Assembly (NCBI RefSeq): GCF_014651855.1
Contig: NZ_BMXR01000016.1
Span: 1 to 64,000 of the forward strand
Length of the DNA stretch: 64,000 nt
Direction of reading: 5' to 3'
Origin: Saccharospirillum salsuginis
GTDB lineage: Bacteria > Pseudomonadota > Gammaproteobacteria > Pseudomonadales > Natronospirillaceae
Shown: piece after piece, positions 53,241-61,296 of the stretch
Layout: each line of letters opens with the position of its first letter
Numbering within the stretch: position 1 is the stretch's first letter
Made by a program: the position numbers and the translations under genes
Notes under the pieces: model-generated
What the model was told of the DNA's origin: nothing
The model's database searches: none
Seen by the model: the letters and a program-made list of their open reading frames with translations, nothing else

Positions 53241-53852
53241 TTAAAGCTTTTTATCATGAGTATTGCTTCCGGCCCTTGTACGATCAAAAGCCTTAAGTTT
53301 GGGTGAGTTCATCGCACGAATGGTCCAGGCCAGCGCAAAGCCGGCCACAAGCACCAGGTTGCCTGCCCCGAACACCAGCTTGATGCGCGACGCCCAGGTA
53401 ACCGCCAGCAGGAAACCGTCCGAAGCCGCGTCCGGGAAACGGATGGCCAGGACCAGTCCGACATTTTCGCCGTAATCCGCTATGGTCCCGATCCACGGGA
53501 ACAGCACCCAGGCGTGCCAGCGACTGCGTTCACTGAACAATCGCCGGGTCAAAAAGGCCAGAGTCAGGCAGAAGAAGGTGGCCAGTGACAACGGAAAAAC
53601 CAGATCCACCGGAAAGAACCGGGTCGCATAGAATGCGAGTCCTTCCGGCCGGGCGGACGCCAGAAATGTCCGCAGGTCGCTCAGCGTGTAGAAAGGAATG
53701 ATATCCGGCGCCTGATAGCCGCCGGTGAGTTCGAGCAGTCTCGGAACGATCGCCAGACCGAACAGTGTGTACAGCGCCGCTGTTGCGATAAACGCCGCGA
53801 GAATGGTTTTCCAGTTCGATGCCCTCTGATAAAACCGGATCAGTCCGTTCAT
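53241..53852 (-). CDS. Hypothetical membrane protein
   Basis: 203 residues with about five hydrophobic segments (TILAAFIATAALYTLFGLAI, LVFPLSLATFFCLTLAFL, WVLFPWIGTIADYGENVGLV, FGAGNLVLVAGFALAW). The conserved-looking DYGENVG sits in the fourth segment. The ATG start is preceded by an in-frame TTG that is less likely. No family recognised with confidence. It lies 33 bp downstream of the cyclase gene on the same strand and may be co-transcribed with it. Confidence 0.65.
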   Translation of the reverse strand: MNGLIRFYQRASNWKTILAAFIATAALYTLFGLAIVPRLLELTGGYQAPDIIPFYTLSDLRTFLASARPEGLAFYATRFFPVDLVFPLSLATFFCLTLAFLTRRLFSERSRWHAWVLFPWIGTIADYGENVGLVLAIRFPDAASDGFLLAVTWASRIKLVFGAGNLVLVAGFALAWTIRAMNSPKLKAFDRTRAGSNTHDKKL

Positions 53853-53885
53853 CAAATCAGCTCCTGGTTTGTGCGCACCGCCGGA

Positions 53886-56132
53886 CTATTTGGATGTGTG
53901 CGTATAAGTACCATCCCAGCCTTCCGGTAGGGCCTGAGATCTCAATTCGATAATCCGCTCCAGATAGACCCGATACAGTTTGGGGCGTTTGCTGTGCTTG
54001 GCCAGCTGCTCGAAGACTTCCCGGGCCGACTCCCATTCCTGGTTCAGGTAAAACCGGTAGGCGGTTTCCAGGCGCGACAGTTCATCGAACCAGTGATCGT
54101 CCACCTCTTCGACGCGGCCCAGCGGTTCGAACACAGCCACCGGTTCCTGTTTGCCTTTCACCCGGATTCGATCCACGGGCCTGAACACCCAGCCGTCGAT
54201 TCGGGCGCGGGTATCCGGGCCAACCAGTATCTTCACGCCATAAAACTTCGTCAGGCTTTCCAGACGCGAGCCCAGGTTCACGGCATCGCCGAGTACGGTG
54301 TAGGCGCGGCGGAAGTTCGAGCCCATGTCGCCGACGTTCATCGGGCCGGTGTTGAGACCGATGCCGACGTCGATGGCGGGGTAGCCGAGTTCGGCCAATT
54401 CGGGGTTGAGCCGGTCCAGCGTTTTGATCATCTCGTCCGCCGCTTCCAGCGCGTGCAGGGCATGGTCCGGGTCTTCCAGTGGCGCCCCCCAGAACGCCAT
54501 AACCATATCGCCGACGTATTTGTCGATGGTGCCCTGGTGGTTGAAGATCACTTCGGTGATCGGCGTGAAGTAGCGGTTGAGCAGGTCTTTCAGTTCGGTC
54601 GCCGACAGCGATTCGGAAATGGTGGTGAAGGAGCGGACGTCCGAGAACAGCACCGTCATGTCCCGGTTCTCGCCCTCGAAGCCATAGGCGTCCGGGTCGT
54701 TCAGCATATGGTCGATGTGCGCCTTGGGCACATACTGGCCAAAGACGTTGGCGATGTGCTGTTTGTTGCGACGCTCGGAAATAAAGCCTTCGAGCAGGTG
54801 CAGGCCACCGAGCGCGAGCGTCAGCAGAATGCTGCTGGCGAGCGGCAGGGCGGCGTTCTGTTCGGCCCAGAAATAGAAATTGATGCTCACCAGGGCGCCG
54901 AGCAAAACCCCGGTGGCGGTTACCAGGCCGATCGGCCCGAGACGGCTGGATATGATGGAAAAGACGACGCCCAGCACCAGCAGCAGGGACGCGATGATGG
55001 TGTGGGCCGAAACCGGCGTGTAGGGAAAGTCACCGGTCAACAGACCGTTCAACAGGGTGGCGTGCACTTCGACCCCCGGGAACTGGGGCCCGACCGGGGT
55101 GCTGCGCAGGTCGGACAGACCAATGGCCGAGGTGCCGACGAAGACCAGTCCATTTTCGAAGCGGGCGGGGTCGATCCGGCCTTCAAGGACATCGGTGGCG
55201 GAGATATAGGGAAACTGCCCCTGGGGCCCGAGGTAGGGCACCAGCACCCGCCCGGCGTCGTCGGTGCGGATGAACTGGTCGGCGAACTGAATGCCCTCGA
55301 TAACGTCGATGGCGCTGTTGAAGCGGGCCGTCTTCAGCTCGATGGCGTCAAGAAAGTAGTAGGCCATGCCGGTGGCCAGAGCCAGCGACGGGTAAAGGTC
55401 TCCTTCGAAACGGGTGACCAGGGGGACGCTGCGCAAGGTGCCGTCCCCGTCGATCTTGGGCGCGATGGAGCCGGCGGTGATGGCCGCTTCCTGCAGGATC
55501 GGGACGCTGGCGGTGTAGCCGTTGGCGTGGACGACACGCAGGCGCTTGTCCTGTTCCGGCGTCAACGAGAGAATCGGCTGCGGCAACTGCCCGACGCGAA
55601 TGCCGGGGTCGTCCTGAAACAGCAAGGGCATGACGACGTCTATGCAGCAAAAGCTGTCGGCCAGAATACGGTCGAATTCGGTGGCCGGAACAAACTCTTC
55701 CATGGCGTCGGCCAGGTTATGCTGACCGTTTTGGCGGGCGCGTTGTTGCAGGTCCCGGGTCGGGTTGGGTTGCGGCTCGGTCATCATGATGTCGAAGGCG
55801 ACGACGACGGCGCCGGCTTCGGTCAGCGCCTGGGTGAGGGCGGCGAGTTTGTCCCGGGGCCAGGGCCAGCGGCCCACGGTGTTGAGGCTGCGTTCGTCGA
55901 TGTCGACGATCAGGATGTTGGCATCGGCCCGCTCAAAGCGTTGTTCTTCGTGCAGCAGGTTGAAGCGCCAGTCGTACAACAGATAGTCGAGCCGCTTGAT
56001 GACGGAGCTCTGGTCGCCCCGGGCGTAGTAAAGGTGGTAGCCGGCCAGCGACAGTGTGATCAACAGGCCGATGATCAAGGCGCTCCAGCGCAGGGCGTTA
56101 CGGAACAGGAAATGTGCGGGTTTGGATCGCAT
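53886..56132 (-). CDS. CHASE2-domain class III adenylate/guanylate cyclase
   Basis: 748 residues from the internal ATG; the open frame extends to 56420 but that part is made of palindromic repeats and is rejected. One membrane segment near 14-36 is followed by a periplasmic CHASE2 sensor (~40-345; DYLLYDWRFNLL, VDIDERSLNTVGRWPWPR) and three membrane segments (~375-450). The cyclase domain (~490-670) has the metal-binding Asp residues in TVLFSDVRSF and YVGDMVMAFWG, and VLGDAVNLGSRLE. The ~100 residues after it hold a short accessory region (RIRVKGKQEPVAVFEPLG). The signal is unknown. Confidence 0.93.
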   Translation of the reverse strand: MRSKPAHFLFRNALRWSALIIGLLITLSLAGYHLYYARGDQSSVIKRLDYLLYDWRFNLLHEEQRFERADANILIVDIDERSLNTVGRWPWPRDKLAALTQALTEAGAVVVAFDIMMTEPQPNPTRDLQQRARQNGQHNLADAMEEFVPATEFDRILADSFCCIDVVMPLLFQDDPGIRVGQLPQPILSLTPEQDKRLRVVHANGYTASVPILQEAAITAGSIAPKIDGDGTLRSVPLVTRFEGDLYPSLALATGMAYYFLDAIELKTARFNSAIDVIEGIQFADQFIRTDDAGRVLVPYLGPQGQFPYISATDVLEGRIDPARFENGLVFVGTSAIGLSDLRSTPVGPQFPGVEVHATLLNGLLTGDFPYTPVSAHTIIASLLLVLGVVFSIISSRLGPIGLVTATGVLLGALVSINFYFWAEQNAALPLASSILLTLALGGLHLLEGFISERRNKQHIANVFGQYVPKAHIDHMLNDPDAYGFEGENRDMTVLFSDVRSFTTISESLSATELKDLLNRYFTPITEVIFNHQGTIDKYVGDMVMAFWGAPLEDPDHALHALEAADEMIKTLDRLNPELAELGYPAIDVGIGLNTGPMNVGDMGSNFRRAYTVLGDAVNLGSRLESLTKFYGVKILVGPDTRARIDGWVFRPVDRIRVKGKQEPVAVFEPLGRVEEVDDHWFDELSRLETAYRFYLNQEWESAREVFEQLAKHSKRPKLYRVYLERIIELRSQALPEGWDGTYTHTSK

Positions 56133-56171
56133 CGACAGCGTTACAACGATGGAGGTCTTGGCAGCATAGCC

Positions 56172-56206
56172 CGTAGGTCGGATTAGCCGCAAGGCGTAAT
56201 CCGACG
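56172..56206 (-). repeat. Short REP-like palindrome, TCGGATTA family, copy 2
   Basis: TCGGATTAGCC and GGCGTAATCCGA pair around GCAA, preceded by CCGTAGG. Same family as 19343-19374. Confidence 0.65.
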
Positions 56207-56241
56207 ATTGCATTGGAGTGAGGATGCTATTCCGGCTCGGA

Positions 56242-56476
56242 CCGTAGGGTGGGCACCGCCCACCAATGGAAGGATAAATCGCATCGGAAATGTTCCACTG
56301 CCCCGGTAATCGAATGGGTGGCTGTGGATTCAGTCGCTGGTTCGTTGTCCTCCCTAGGCTAGCCCGTAGGGTGGGCACCGCCCACCAATGGAAGGAATAT
56401 TTGCCTCGGTAACGCGCCACTGTCTCGTGTAATCGAAGGGGGCTGTGGATTCAGTCCCTGGTTCGTTGTTCTCCCC
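56242..56476 (+). repeat. Two tandem 122-bp repeats with GTGGGC palindromes
   Basis: Units start at 56242 and 56364, each beginning CCGTAGGGTGGGCACCGCCC followed by ACCAATGGAAGGA and ending in GGCTGTGGATTCAGTC-type sequence. The middle of the unit has diverged. This and the neighbouring palindromes occupy the 451-bp gap upstream of the VanZ gene; no gene is supported there. Confidence 0.7.
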
Positions 56477-56477
56477 T

Positions 56478-56499
56478 GGTGGGCAGTGCCCACCCTACG
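56478..56499 (-). repeat. GTGGGC-family palindrome, opposite orientation
   Basis: GGTGGGCAGTGCCCACC followed by CTACG. It closes the cluster of tandem repeats that starts at 56242, in inverted orientation. Confidence 0.65.
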
Positions 56500-56583
56500 A
56501 ATGAAAATCCCCCTCACAAGCTTGGGCACTCTCCAGCTGAACGCGGTACCATTTCAATCAATCCCCAAAAAAACAAGGACCCG

Positions 56584-56943
56584 ATGTTGAAAAAGCGATT
56601 CGTCATTCGACTACTTTTCTGGATAGCGTTGATCAGCGTCACCGTGCTGTCGCTGATCCCGGTCGATCACCCGGACATGGCGCCGAACGATAAACTGAAT
56701 CATCTACTGGCCTGGGGCGCACTGAGCGTGCTCGCCGGGCTCGGTTGGCGGTACCAGAACTGGTTGTTCTCGGTGTTGCTGGGCTACAGCTTCTTGATCG
56801 AGCTGCTGCAGGGTATGACGGGCTACCGGATGTTCAGCCTGGCCGATGGCTTCGCCAATGCCCTGGGCATTGGCCTGGCGATCATCGGGGTGCGTCTGTG
56901 GTATAAAGTCGAGGCACGTTTGGATAAGTCCCGAGGATATTGA
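56584..56943 (+). CDS. VanZ-like membrane protein
   Basis: 119 residues starting at the ATG after AAGGA. Four membrane segments, with VanZ-like marks: LIPVDHPDMAPNDKLNHLLA and LGYSFLIELLQGMTGYRMFS. VanZ-type proteins form a broad family with poorly defined functions. The stop overlaps the mgsA start by one base (TGATG), so the two are translationally coupled. Confidence 0.85.
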   Translation: MLKKRFVIRLLFWIALISVTVLSLIPVDHPDMAPNDKLNHLLAWGALSVLAGLGWRYQNWLFSVLLGYSFLIELLQGMTGYRMFSLADGFANALGIGLAIIGVRLWYKVEARLDKSRGY

Positions 56944-57389
56944 TGAGCGAAAAGCAACGCAGTGTCGCCCTGGTGGCGCACGACAACAAGAAGCAGGAGC
57001 TGGTGGCCTGGGCGAAGGAGAATCAGTCTCTGTTCGAAACGCTGGGCATCTATGCGACCGGGACGACCGGCAAGTTGATCGAGAAGGGCTTGAACCGGTC
57101 GGTGAACAAGCTGTTGAGCGGCCCGCTGGGCGGTGACCAGCAGATTGGGGCGAAGATCGCGGAGGGTCATATCGATCTGCTGATTTTCTTTTGGGACCCA
57201 CTGGAGCCGCAGCCGCACGATCCGGACATCAAGGCACTGCTGCGCATTGCGGCGCTGTACAACATTCCGGTGGCCTGCAACCGCGCCAGCGCCGATTACA
57301 TGATCCAGTCGCCGTTGTTGCATGGCGAATATCGGCCCGCGAAGCCGGATTTTTCGATCTACACTCAGCGCATCACACCGGCCGGCTAA
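56943..57389 (+). CDS. mgsA: Methylglyoxal synthase
   Basis: 148 residues, family length. HDNKKQELVAWA, GIYATGTTGKLIEK, the catalytic Asp in GPLGGDQQIG and the FFWDPLEPQPHDPDIKALLR active-site segment are intact. It converts dihydroxyacetone phosphate to methylglyoxal, an overflow route of glycolysis that relieves phosphate shortage. It is second in an operon with an upstream VanZ-like gene and downstream MoaD/ThiS-like gene 30 bp away. Confidence 0.96.
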   Translation: MSEKQRSVALVAHDNKKQELVAWAKENQSLFETLGIYATGTTGKLIEKGLNRSVNKLLSGPLGGDQQIGAKIAEGHIDLLIFFWDPLEPQPHDPDIKALLRIAALYNIPVACNRASADYMIQSPLLHGEYRPAKPDFSIYTQRITPAG

Positions 57390-57419
57390 CAGGGGCGTAC
57401 CCATCCCCGGGGAGGCAGC

Positions 57420-57689
57420 ATGGTTGAGGTCAGTTTTACCCAGAATCTGCAGCGGCATGTGGAATGCCATGCGTTGCAGGTGGCCGACGGGACGCTGGCC
57501 GAGGTGCTGGAGCGGGTGTTCGAGGTGTACCCGGCGCTGAAGGATTACGTACTGACCGAGCAGGGCGAGCTGCGCAAGCATGTGATGCTCGCCATCGATC
57601 AGCAGTTGGTTCAAGGGGCCCTGCCGGCGCGGCAGCGGCTGAATTCAGGCAGTCGCTTGCATGTGATGCAAGCGCTATCGGGAGGGTGA
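57420..57689 (+). CDS. MoaD/ThiS-like ubiquitin-fold protein
   Basis: 89 residues. A beta-grasp pattern with VADGTLAEVLERVFEVYPALKDYVL and the end LHVMQALSGG. The C-terminal Gly-Gly is the residue pair that MoaD and ThiS use to carry sulfur or form conjugates. No moaE, thiG or adenylating enzyme is nearby, so the pathway is unclear. It ends 4 bp before the BNR-repeat gene, a pairing seen in other genomes. Confidence 0.8.
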   Translation: MVEVSFTQNLQRHVECHALQVADGTLAEVLERVFEVYPALKDYVLTEQGELRKHVMLAIDQQLVQGALPARQRLNSGSRLHVMQALSGG

Positions 57690-57693
57690 TGCC

Positions 57694-58773
57694 ATGAACA
57701 GGGTGCTGTTGTCGACACGCAAGGGGCTGGTTGAGTTGTCCGGTCGCGATGGTGGTCTGCACTATGACAAGACGCATTTTATCGGCGATCCGGTGTCGGT
57801 GACGGCGACGGATGCCGAGGGCCGCTGGTGGGCGGCGCTGAATCTCGGCCATTTCGGGACCAAGCTGCACCGCTCCGAAGACCGGGGGCGGACCTGGCGG
57901 GAAATCGCCGTGCCCGCCTATCCGGAAAAACCCGAGGATCCGGACGACCCCAATACCTGGACGCTGCAACAGATCTGGTGTCTGGAGGTCGATCCCAAGG
58001 TGCCGGGTCGGCTCTGGGCCGGCACCATACCGGGCGGATTGTTCCGCTCCGACGACTACGGCGACAGCTGGGTGCTGAACGAGGCGCTCTGGTCGGTGCC
58101 GGAACGCAAGGGCTGGTTCGGCGGCGGTTACGATCAGCCGGGCATCCATTCCGTGGCCATTCACCCGCAGGACTCGAACCATCTGACGGTGGGCGTGAGT
58201 TGCGGCGGAGTCTGGAAAAGCCACGACGGTGGCGACAGTTGGACGCTGGTGGGCGAAGGGCTGCGCGCAGCCTTCATGCCGGAGGATATGCAGTTCAACA
58301 AGGCGATCCAGGACGTGCACCGTCTGGTGGTCTCGCCGACAGACCCGAACCGTGTCTGGGTGCAGCATCACAACGGCGTTTTCGTCTCCAGCGACGGCGC
58401 GGAGACCTTCACCGAACTCGAACCCGAACCCAGTGCCTTTGGTTTCGCCGTGGCCGTGCACCCGACCGACCCGGACCGGGCCTGGTTCGTGCCCGGCAAG
58501 AAGGACGAATTCCGCTATCCGGTGGACCTGGCCATGCTGGTGAACCGTACCAACGACGCCGGCAAGCGCTTCACCGCTCAACGCGAGGGGCTGCCGCAAG
58601 AGGCCTGTTTCGACCTGGTCTATCGCCATGGGCTGGCGGTGGACGATACCGGCGATCGCCTGGTCATGGGGTCGACCACCGGCAATGTCTGGTTCAGCGA
58701 TGATGGCGGGTCGAGGTGGCAATCGGTGAGCACCCACATGCCACCGATCTACGCGGTGGCCTTCGCAGAGTGA
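57694..58773 (+). CDS. BNR-repeat (sialidase-like propeller) protein
   Basis: 359 residues with repeated Asp-box motifs of the BNR type (SEDRGRTWREI, SDDYGDSWVLN, SHDGGDSWTLV, SSDGAETFTE, SDDGGSRWQSV), giving a beta-propeller. No signal peptide is seen, so it is probably cytoplasmic and not a typical secreted sialidase. Tight coupling with the MoaD/ThiS-like gene suggests the two work together. Function unknown; photosystem-assembly-like and glycosidase-like names often given to such proteins are not supported by sequence alone. Confidence 0.8.
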   Translation: MNRVLLSTRKGLVELSGRDGGLHYDKTHFIGDPVSVTATDAEGRWWAALNLGHFGTKLHRSEDRGRTWREIAVPAYPEKPEDPDDPNTWTLQQIWCLEVDPKVPGRLWAGTIPGGLFRSDDYGDSWVLNEALWSVPERKGWFGGGYDQPGIHSVAIHPQDSNHLTVGVSCGGVWKSHDGGDSWTLVGEGLRAAFMPEDMQFNKAIQDVHRLVVSPTDPNRVWVQHHNGVFVSSDGAETFTELEPEPSAFGFAVAVHPTDPDRAWFVPGKKDEFRYPVDLAMLVNRTNDAGKRFTAQREGLPQEACFDLVYRHGLAVDDTGDRLVMGSTTGNVWFSDDGGSRWQSVSTHMPPIYAVAFAE

Positions 58774-58829
58774 TTGACACCCCGGCATGATATCTTGCCA
58801 CAGCTTTGATCCGGAGCACTTTCCTTTGC

Positions 58830-58860
58830 GGGCGGCGCTGTTAAGATGCGCCGCCCTTTA
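58830..58860 (+). terminator. Hairpin after BNR gene
   Basis: GGGCGGCGC and GCGCCGCCC form a 9-bp stem with a 9-nt loop, followed by TTTA. Probably ends the VanZ-mgsA operon. Confidence 0.65.
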
Positions 58861-58882
58861 GCAGTAGCGGGAGCCCGTTCCG

Positions 58883-59485
58883 TTGAAACAGAAAAGCACC
58901 CATTCCATTCCCGAAGACCTGTTCGCCCTGTTGACCGGGGCCTTGTTCGTGTCCTTCGGCCTGTTGTTGTTCAAGGATCAGGGGTTTTTGACCGGTGGCA
59001 CGGCCGGGTTGGCGCTGATCATCACGAAAGTCAGCGATTTCTCCTTTGGCCAGGTTTTCTTCGTCATCAACCTGCCATTCTATTGGCTGGCTATCCGGCG
59101 AATGGGGTGGCGGTTCACGATCAACACCTTCATTTCGGTCGCCTCGGTCTCGGTATTGGCCGACAACCTGCACCGGGTGATTTCCCTGGGCCCGGTCCAT
59201 CCGGTATTCGCCGCCATCATGGGCGGCTTTATGATCGGCACCGGCATGCTGATCCTGTTTCGGCATGTCTCCAGCCTGGGCGGGGTCGGCATCCTTGCCC
59301 TCTATCTACAGGATCGCTTCAAGCTCAGCGCCGGCCGGGTGCAGATGGGTGTGGACGTGGCCATTGTCTGCATCGGCTTCTTCCTGGTGCCGCTGGTCGT
59401 GTTGGCGTTGTCCGTGCTGGGCGCCCTGGCGCTGAACCTGGTGATCGCCCTGAATCACAAGCCCGGCCGCTACCAGATCACCTGA
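58883..59485 (+). CDS. YitT-family membrane protein
   Basis: 200 residues from a TTG start; a stop codon lies close upstream in frame and no ATG is available, and GGGAG precedes the TTG. Five to six membrane segments, with the YitT hallmark FKDQGFLTGGTAGLALIITK near residue 30 and SSLGGVGILALYLQDRF. YitT proteins are integral membrane proteins of unknown transport or signalling role. Its stop codon abuts the stop of the convergent binding-protein gene with no base between. Confidence 0.85.
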   Translation: MKQKSTHSIPEDLFALLTGALFVSFGLLLFKDQGFLTGGTAGLALIITKVSDFSFGQVFFVINLPFYWLAIRRMGWRFTINTFISVASVSVLADNLHRVISLGPVHPVFAAIMGGFMIGTGMLILFRHVSSLGGVGILALYLQDRFKLSAGRVQMGVDVAIVCIGFFLVPLVVLALSVLGALALNLVIALNHKPGRYQIT

Positions 59486-61132
59486 TCAGCGCGGGCGCAG
59501 ATTCAGCACGTGGATCAGGCGCTCGGGGATCCCCTGATACACCATGGGGCGAATGTAAGGGTTGTCCTCGTCGACCCAGCCGGTGAACTCCGCATCGTTG
59601 TACTGATACCAGATCGGGTTGGCGAACAGGCTGATCACCGGCAGCGTTTCCGCCACCCGGGTCTGGATGCGGGTGAGGATGCGCTGTTGCTCCTCCGCGT
59701 CCGTGGTCAGGGCGAAGTCGTCCAGCCAGGTTTCGATGTCCCGGTCGCGGTGCATGTGCATGGCCTGGTTGGTCAGGGTGCCGGGGGTCATGTCGTCCGG
59801 ATTGAACATTTCCGAATAGGTCCGCCAGGGCGTTAGTCCGGTGTTGACCCACATGATGTAGATGTCGAATTCGCCGGTCGGTATGCGTTCGAACCAGGCC
59901 TGCTCGTCCATGCTGTCCACCGTCGCCTTGATGCCGATGTCACGCAGGTTGGTGGCGATGGTGAACAGGCTGTTGACCCAGTCGGTCCAGCCGGAGGGCA
60001 CCGCCAGAGTCAGCTCGATGGGGGTACCATCGCTCAATTCCCGGTAGCCGTCGCCATCGCGGTCCAGATAGCCGGCCTTATCTAGTCGGTCGCGGGCGGC
60101 TTCCGGGTCGTAGTCCATCAGATCCCGGTAGGGCGCGAGTGCGTTGTCGTCGTACCAGTGTTGGTACAGCGGTCCGGTGCCGACCGGATAACGCGTTTTC
60201 GACGTGAGTCCGAAGGTATCGCGTTGGCGCAGTGTGTCGCGATCGATGGCCTGGCTGATGGCCCGGCGCACCTCGACATTGTCCAGTGGCGCGCGTTGGG
60301 TATTCAGCTGCAGGTTGACGTTGGGACCGGGCGCGACCCAGTAGCGGTTGTGTTCGCTGTGTTGTCCGTACGTGTCCTCCGGATCCCGGATGCCTTCACC
60401 CATCCAGTGGATCTTGCCGCGCCGTGCGGCGGCCCACAGCGTTTCATTGCCGCTGAAGTGGGGGAATTTCAGACAATCGACCGCCGGTTTGTCCGGAACG
60501 TAATAGTGCGGGTTTCGGCACAGTTTGAAGTGGGTGACATTGAAGGCGTCCACTTCGGTGAAAGGGCCGGTACCGACGGGATTCAGGTTCGCGAAGTCGT
60601 TCGGATCCCCGACCTTGGAGAAGATATGGCGCGGCAGCGGATAGAGCCGGCCGATGTGCTGATGCGCCAGTGCATTGGGACGCGCCAGATGGAAACGGAC
60701 CGTCAGATTGTCGATTACCTCGACGTCGCGGACCAGGCCGGTTCCGGTGTCCGGATCATACAGGCTCAGGTTGATGGGGTAGTCCGGGTGTTGCCGCGCA
60801 TAGTCCACGGTGAAGGCGACGTCCTCGGCTGTGAACGGTGTCCCGTCCGACCAGCTGACGCTGGCGCGCAATTGGTAGGTGACCGACGTCAGGTCGGGGC
60901 TGATCGACACATCCCGGGCCAGGCGGGGGTAGTGGTTGTTCGGGTCCCAGACGTTGAACACCCAGAGCGGTTCGTAGACGAAATCCTGAGCGTAGAACAC
61001 GCCGTTGGTCGCATCGAAGGGGTTGAAGTTGCGATCGAAACTGTTGGTGTGACTGGGTACCAGAACCAGATCAGTGGCCTGGAGCGTGCCGAACAGGAGC
61101 GTCACGAGGACACCGGGAAGCCATTTGTTCAT
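59486..61132 (-). CDS. ABC transporter substrate-binding protein, paralog 1
   Basis: 548 residues, SBP_bac_5 family. Signal peptide about 1-20 (WLPGVLVTLLFGTLQA); the ATG follows GAGG at 7 nt, preferred over a TTG two codons earlier. Family marks are SDGTPFTAEDVAFTVDYA, NPVGTGPFTEVDAF and DRDGDGYRELSDGTPIEL. It is clearly homologous along its length to the next gene (shared LAHQHIGRLYPLPRHIFS). LacI-type AAGCGCTT palindromes upstream suggest a sugar or oligosaccharide ligand, as some SBP_bac_5 proteins bind these (inference). No permease or ATPase gene lies beside it. Confidence 0.92.
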   Translation of the reverse strand: MNKWLPGVLVTLLFGTLQATDLVLVPSHTNSFDRNFNPFDATNGVFYAQDFVYEPLWVFNVWDPNNHYPRLARDVSISPDLTSVTYQLRASVSWSDGTPFTAEDVAFTVDYARQHPDYPINLSLYDPDTGTGLVRDVEVIDNLTVRFHLARPNALAHQHIGRLYPLPRHIFSKVGDPNDFANLNPVGTGPFTEVDAFNVTHFKLCRNPHYYVPDKPAVDCLKFPHFSGNETLWAAARRGKIHWMGEGIRDPEDTYGQHSEHNRYWVAPGPNVNLQLNTQRAPLDNVEVRRAISQAIDRDTLRQRDTFGLTSKTRYPVGTGPLYQHWYDDNALAPYRDLMDYDPEAARDRLDKAGYLDRDGDGYRELSDGTPIELTLAVPSGWTDWVNSLFTIATNLRDIGIKATVDSMDEQAWFERIPTGEFDIYIMWVNTGLTPWRTYSEMFNPDDMTPGTLTNQAMHMHRDRDIETWLDDFALTTDAEEQQRILTRIQTRVAETLPVISLFANPIWYQYNDAEFTGWVDEDNPYIRPMVYQGIPERLIHVLNLRPR

Positions 61133-61159
61133 GTGCAAGCCTCATTGATTTTATTGTTG

Positions 61160-61203
61160 AGAAAGCGCTTACATTTTTATTGCTTTCAATGAAAGCGCTT
61201 ACA
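61160..61203 (-). promoter_or_regulatory. Two LacI-type operators upstream of binding protein 1
   Basis: GAAAGCGCTTAC occurs at 61161-61172 and again within TGAAAGCGCTTACA at 61190-61203, 30 bp apart. The central AAGCGCTT palindrome is typical of LacI/GalR-family operators. The spacing would place two dimers on nearly the same helix face. Confidence 0.7.
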
Positions 61204-61296
61204 TATTAGTCTGGATGTGACAGGCTTTGCAATAACGTTGAGTAAAAAGTGATCAGAAGGAGCGGCGGGACTGCCACTCCGAGGAGGTGGGATGGT

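Noticed and set aside
53994..56186. 730-codon plus-strand open frame opposite the cyclase gene
   Set aside because: Antisense frame in G+C-rich DNA; the minus strand has intact CHASE2 and cyclase motifs.
56133..56420. 96-residue N-terminal extension of the cyclase
   Set aside because: This part is translated from palindromic repeats and lacks features; the ATG at 56132 directly precedes the membrane segment.
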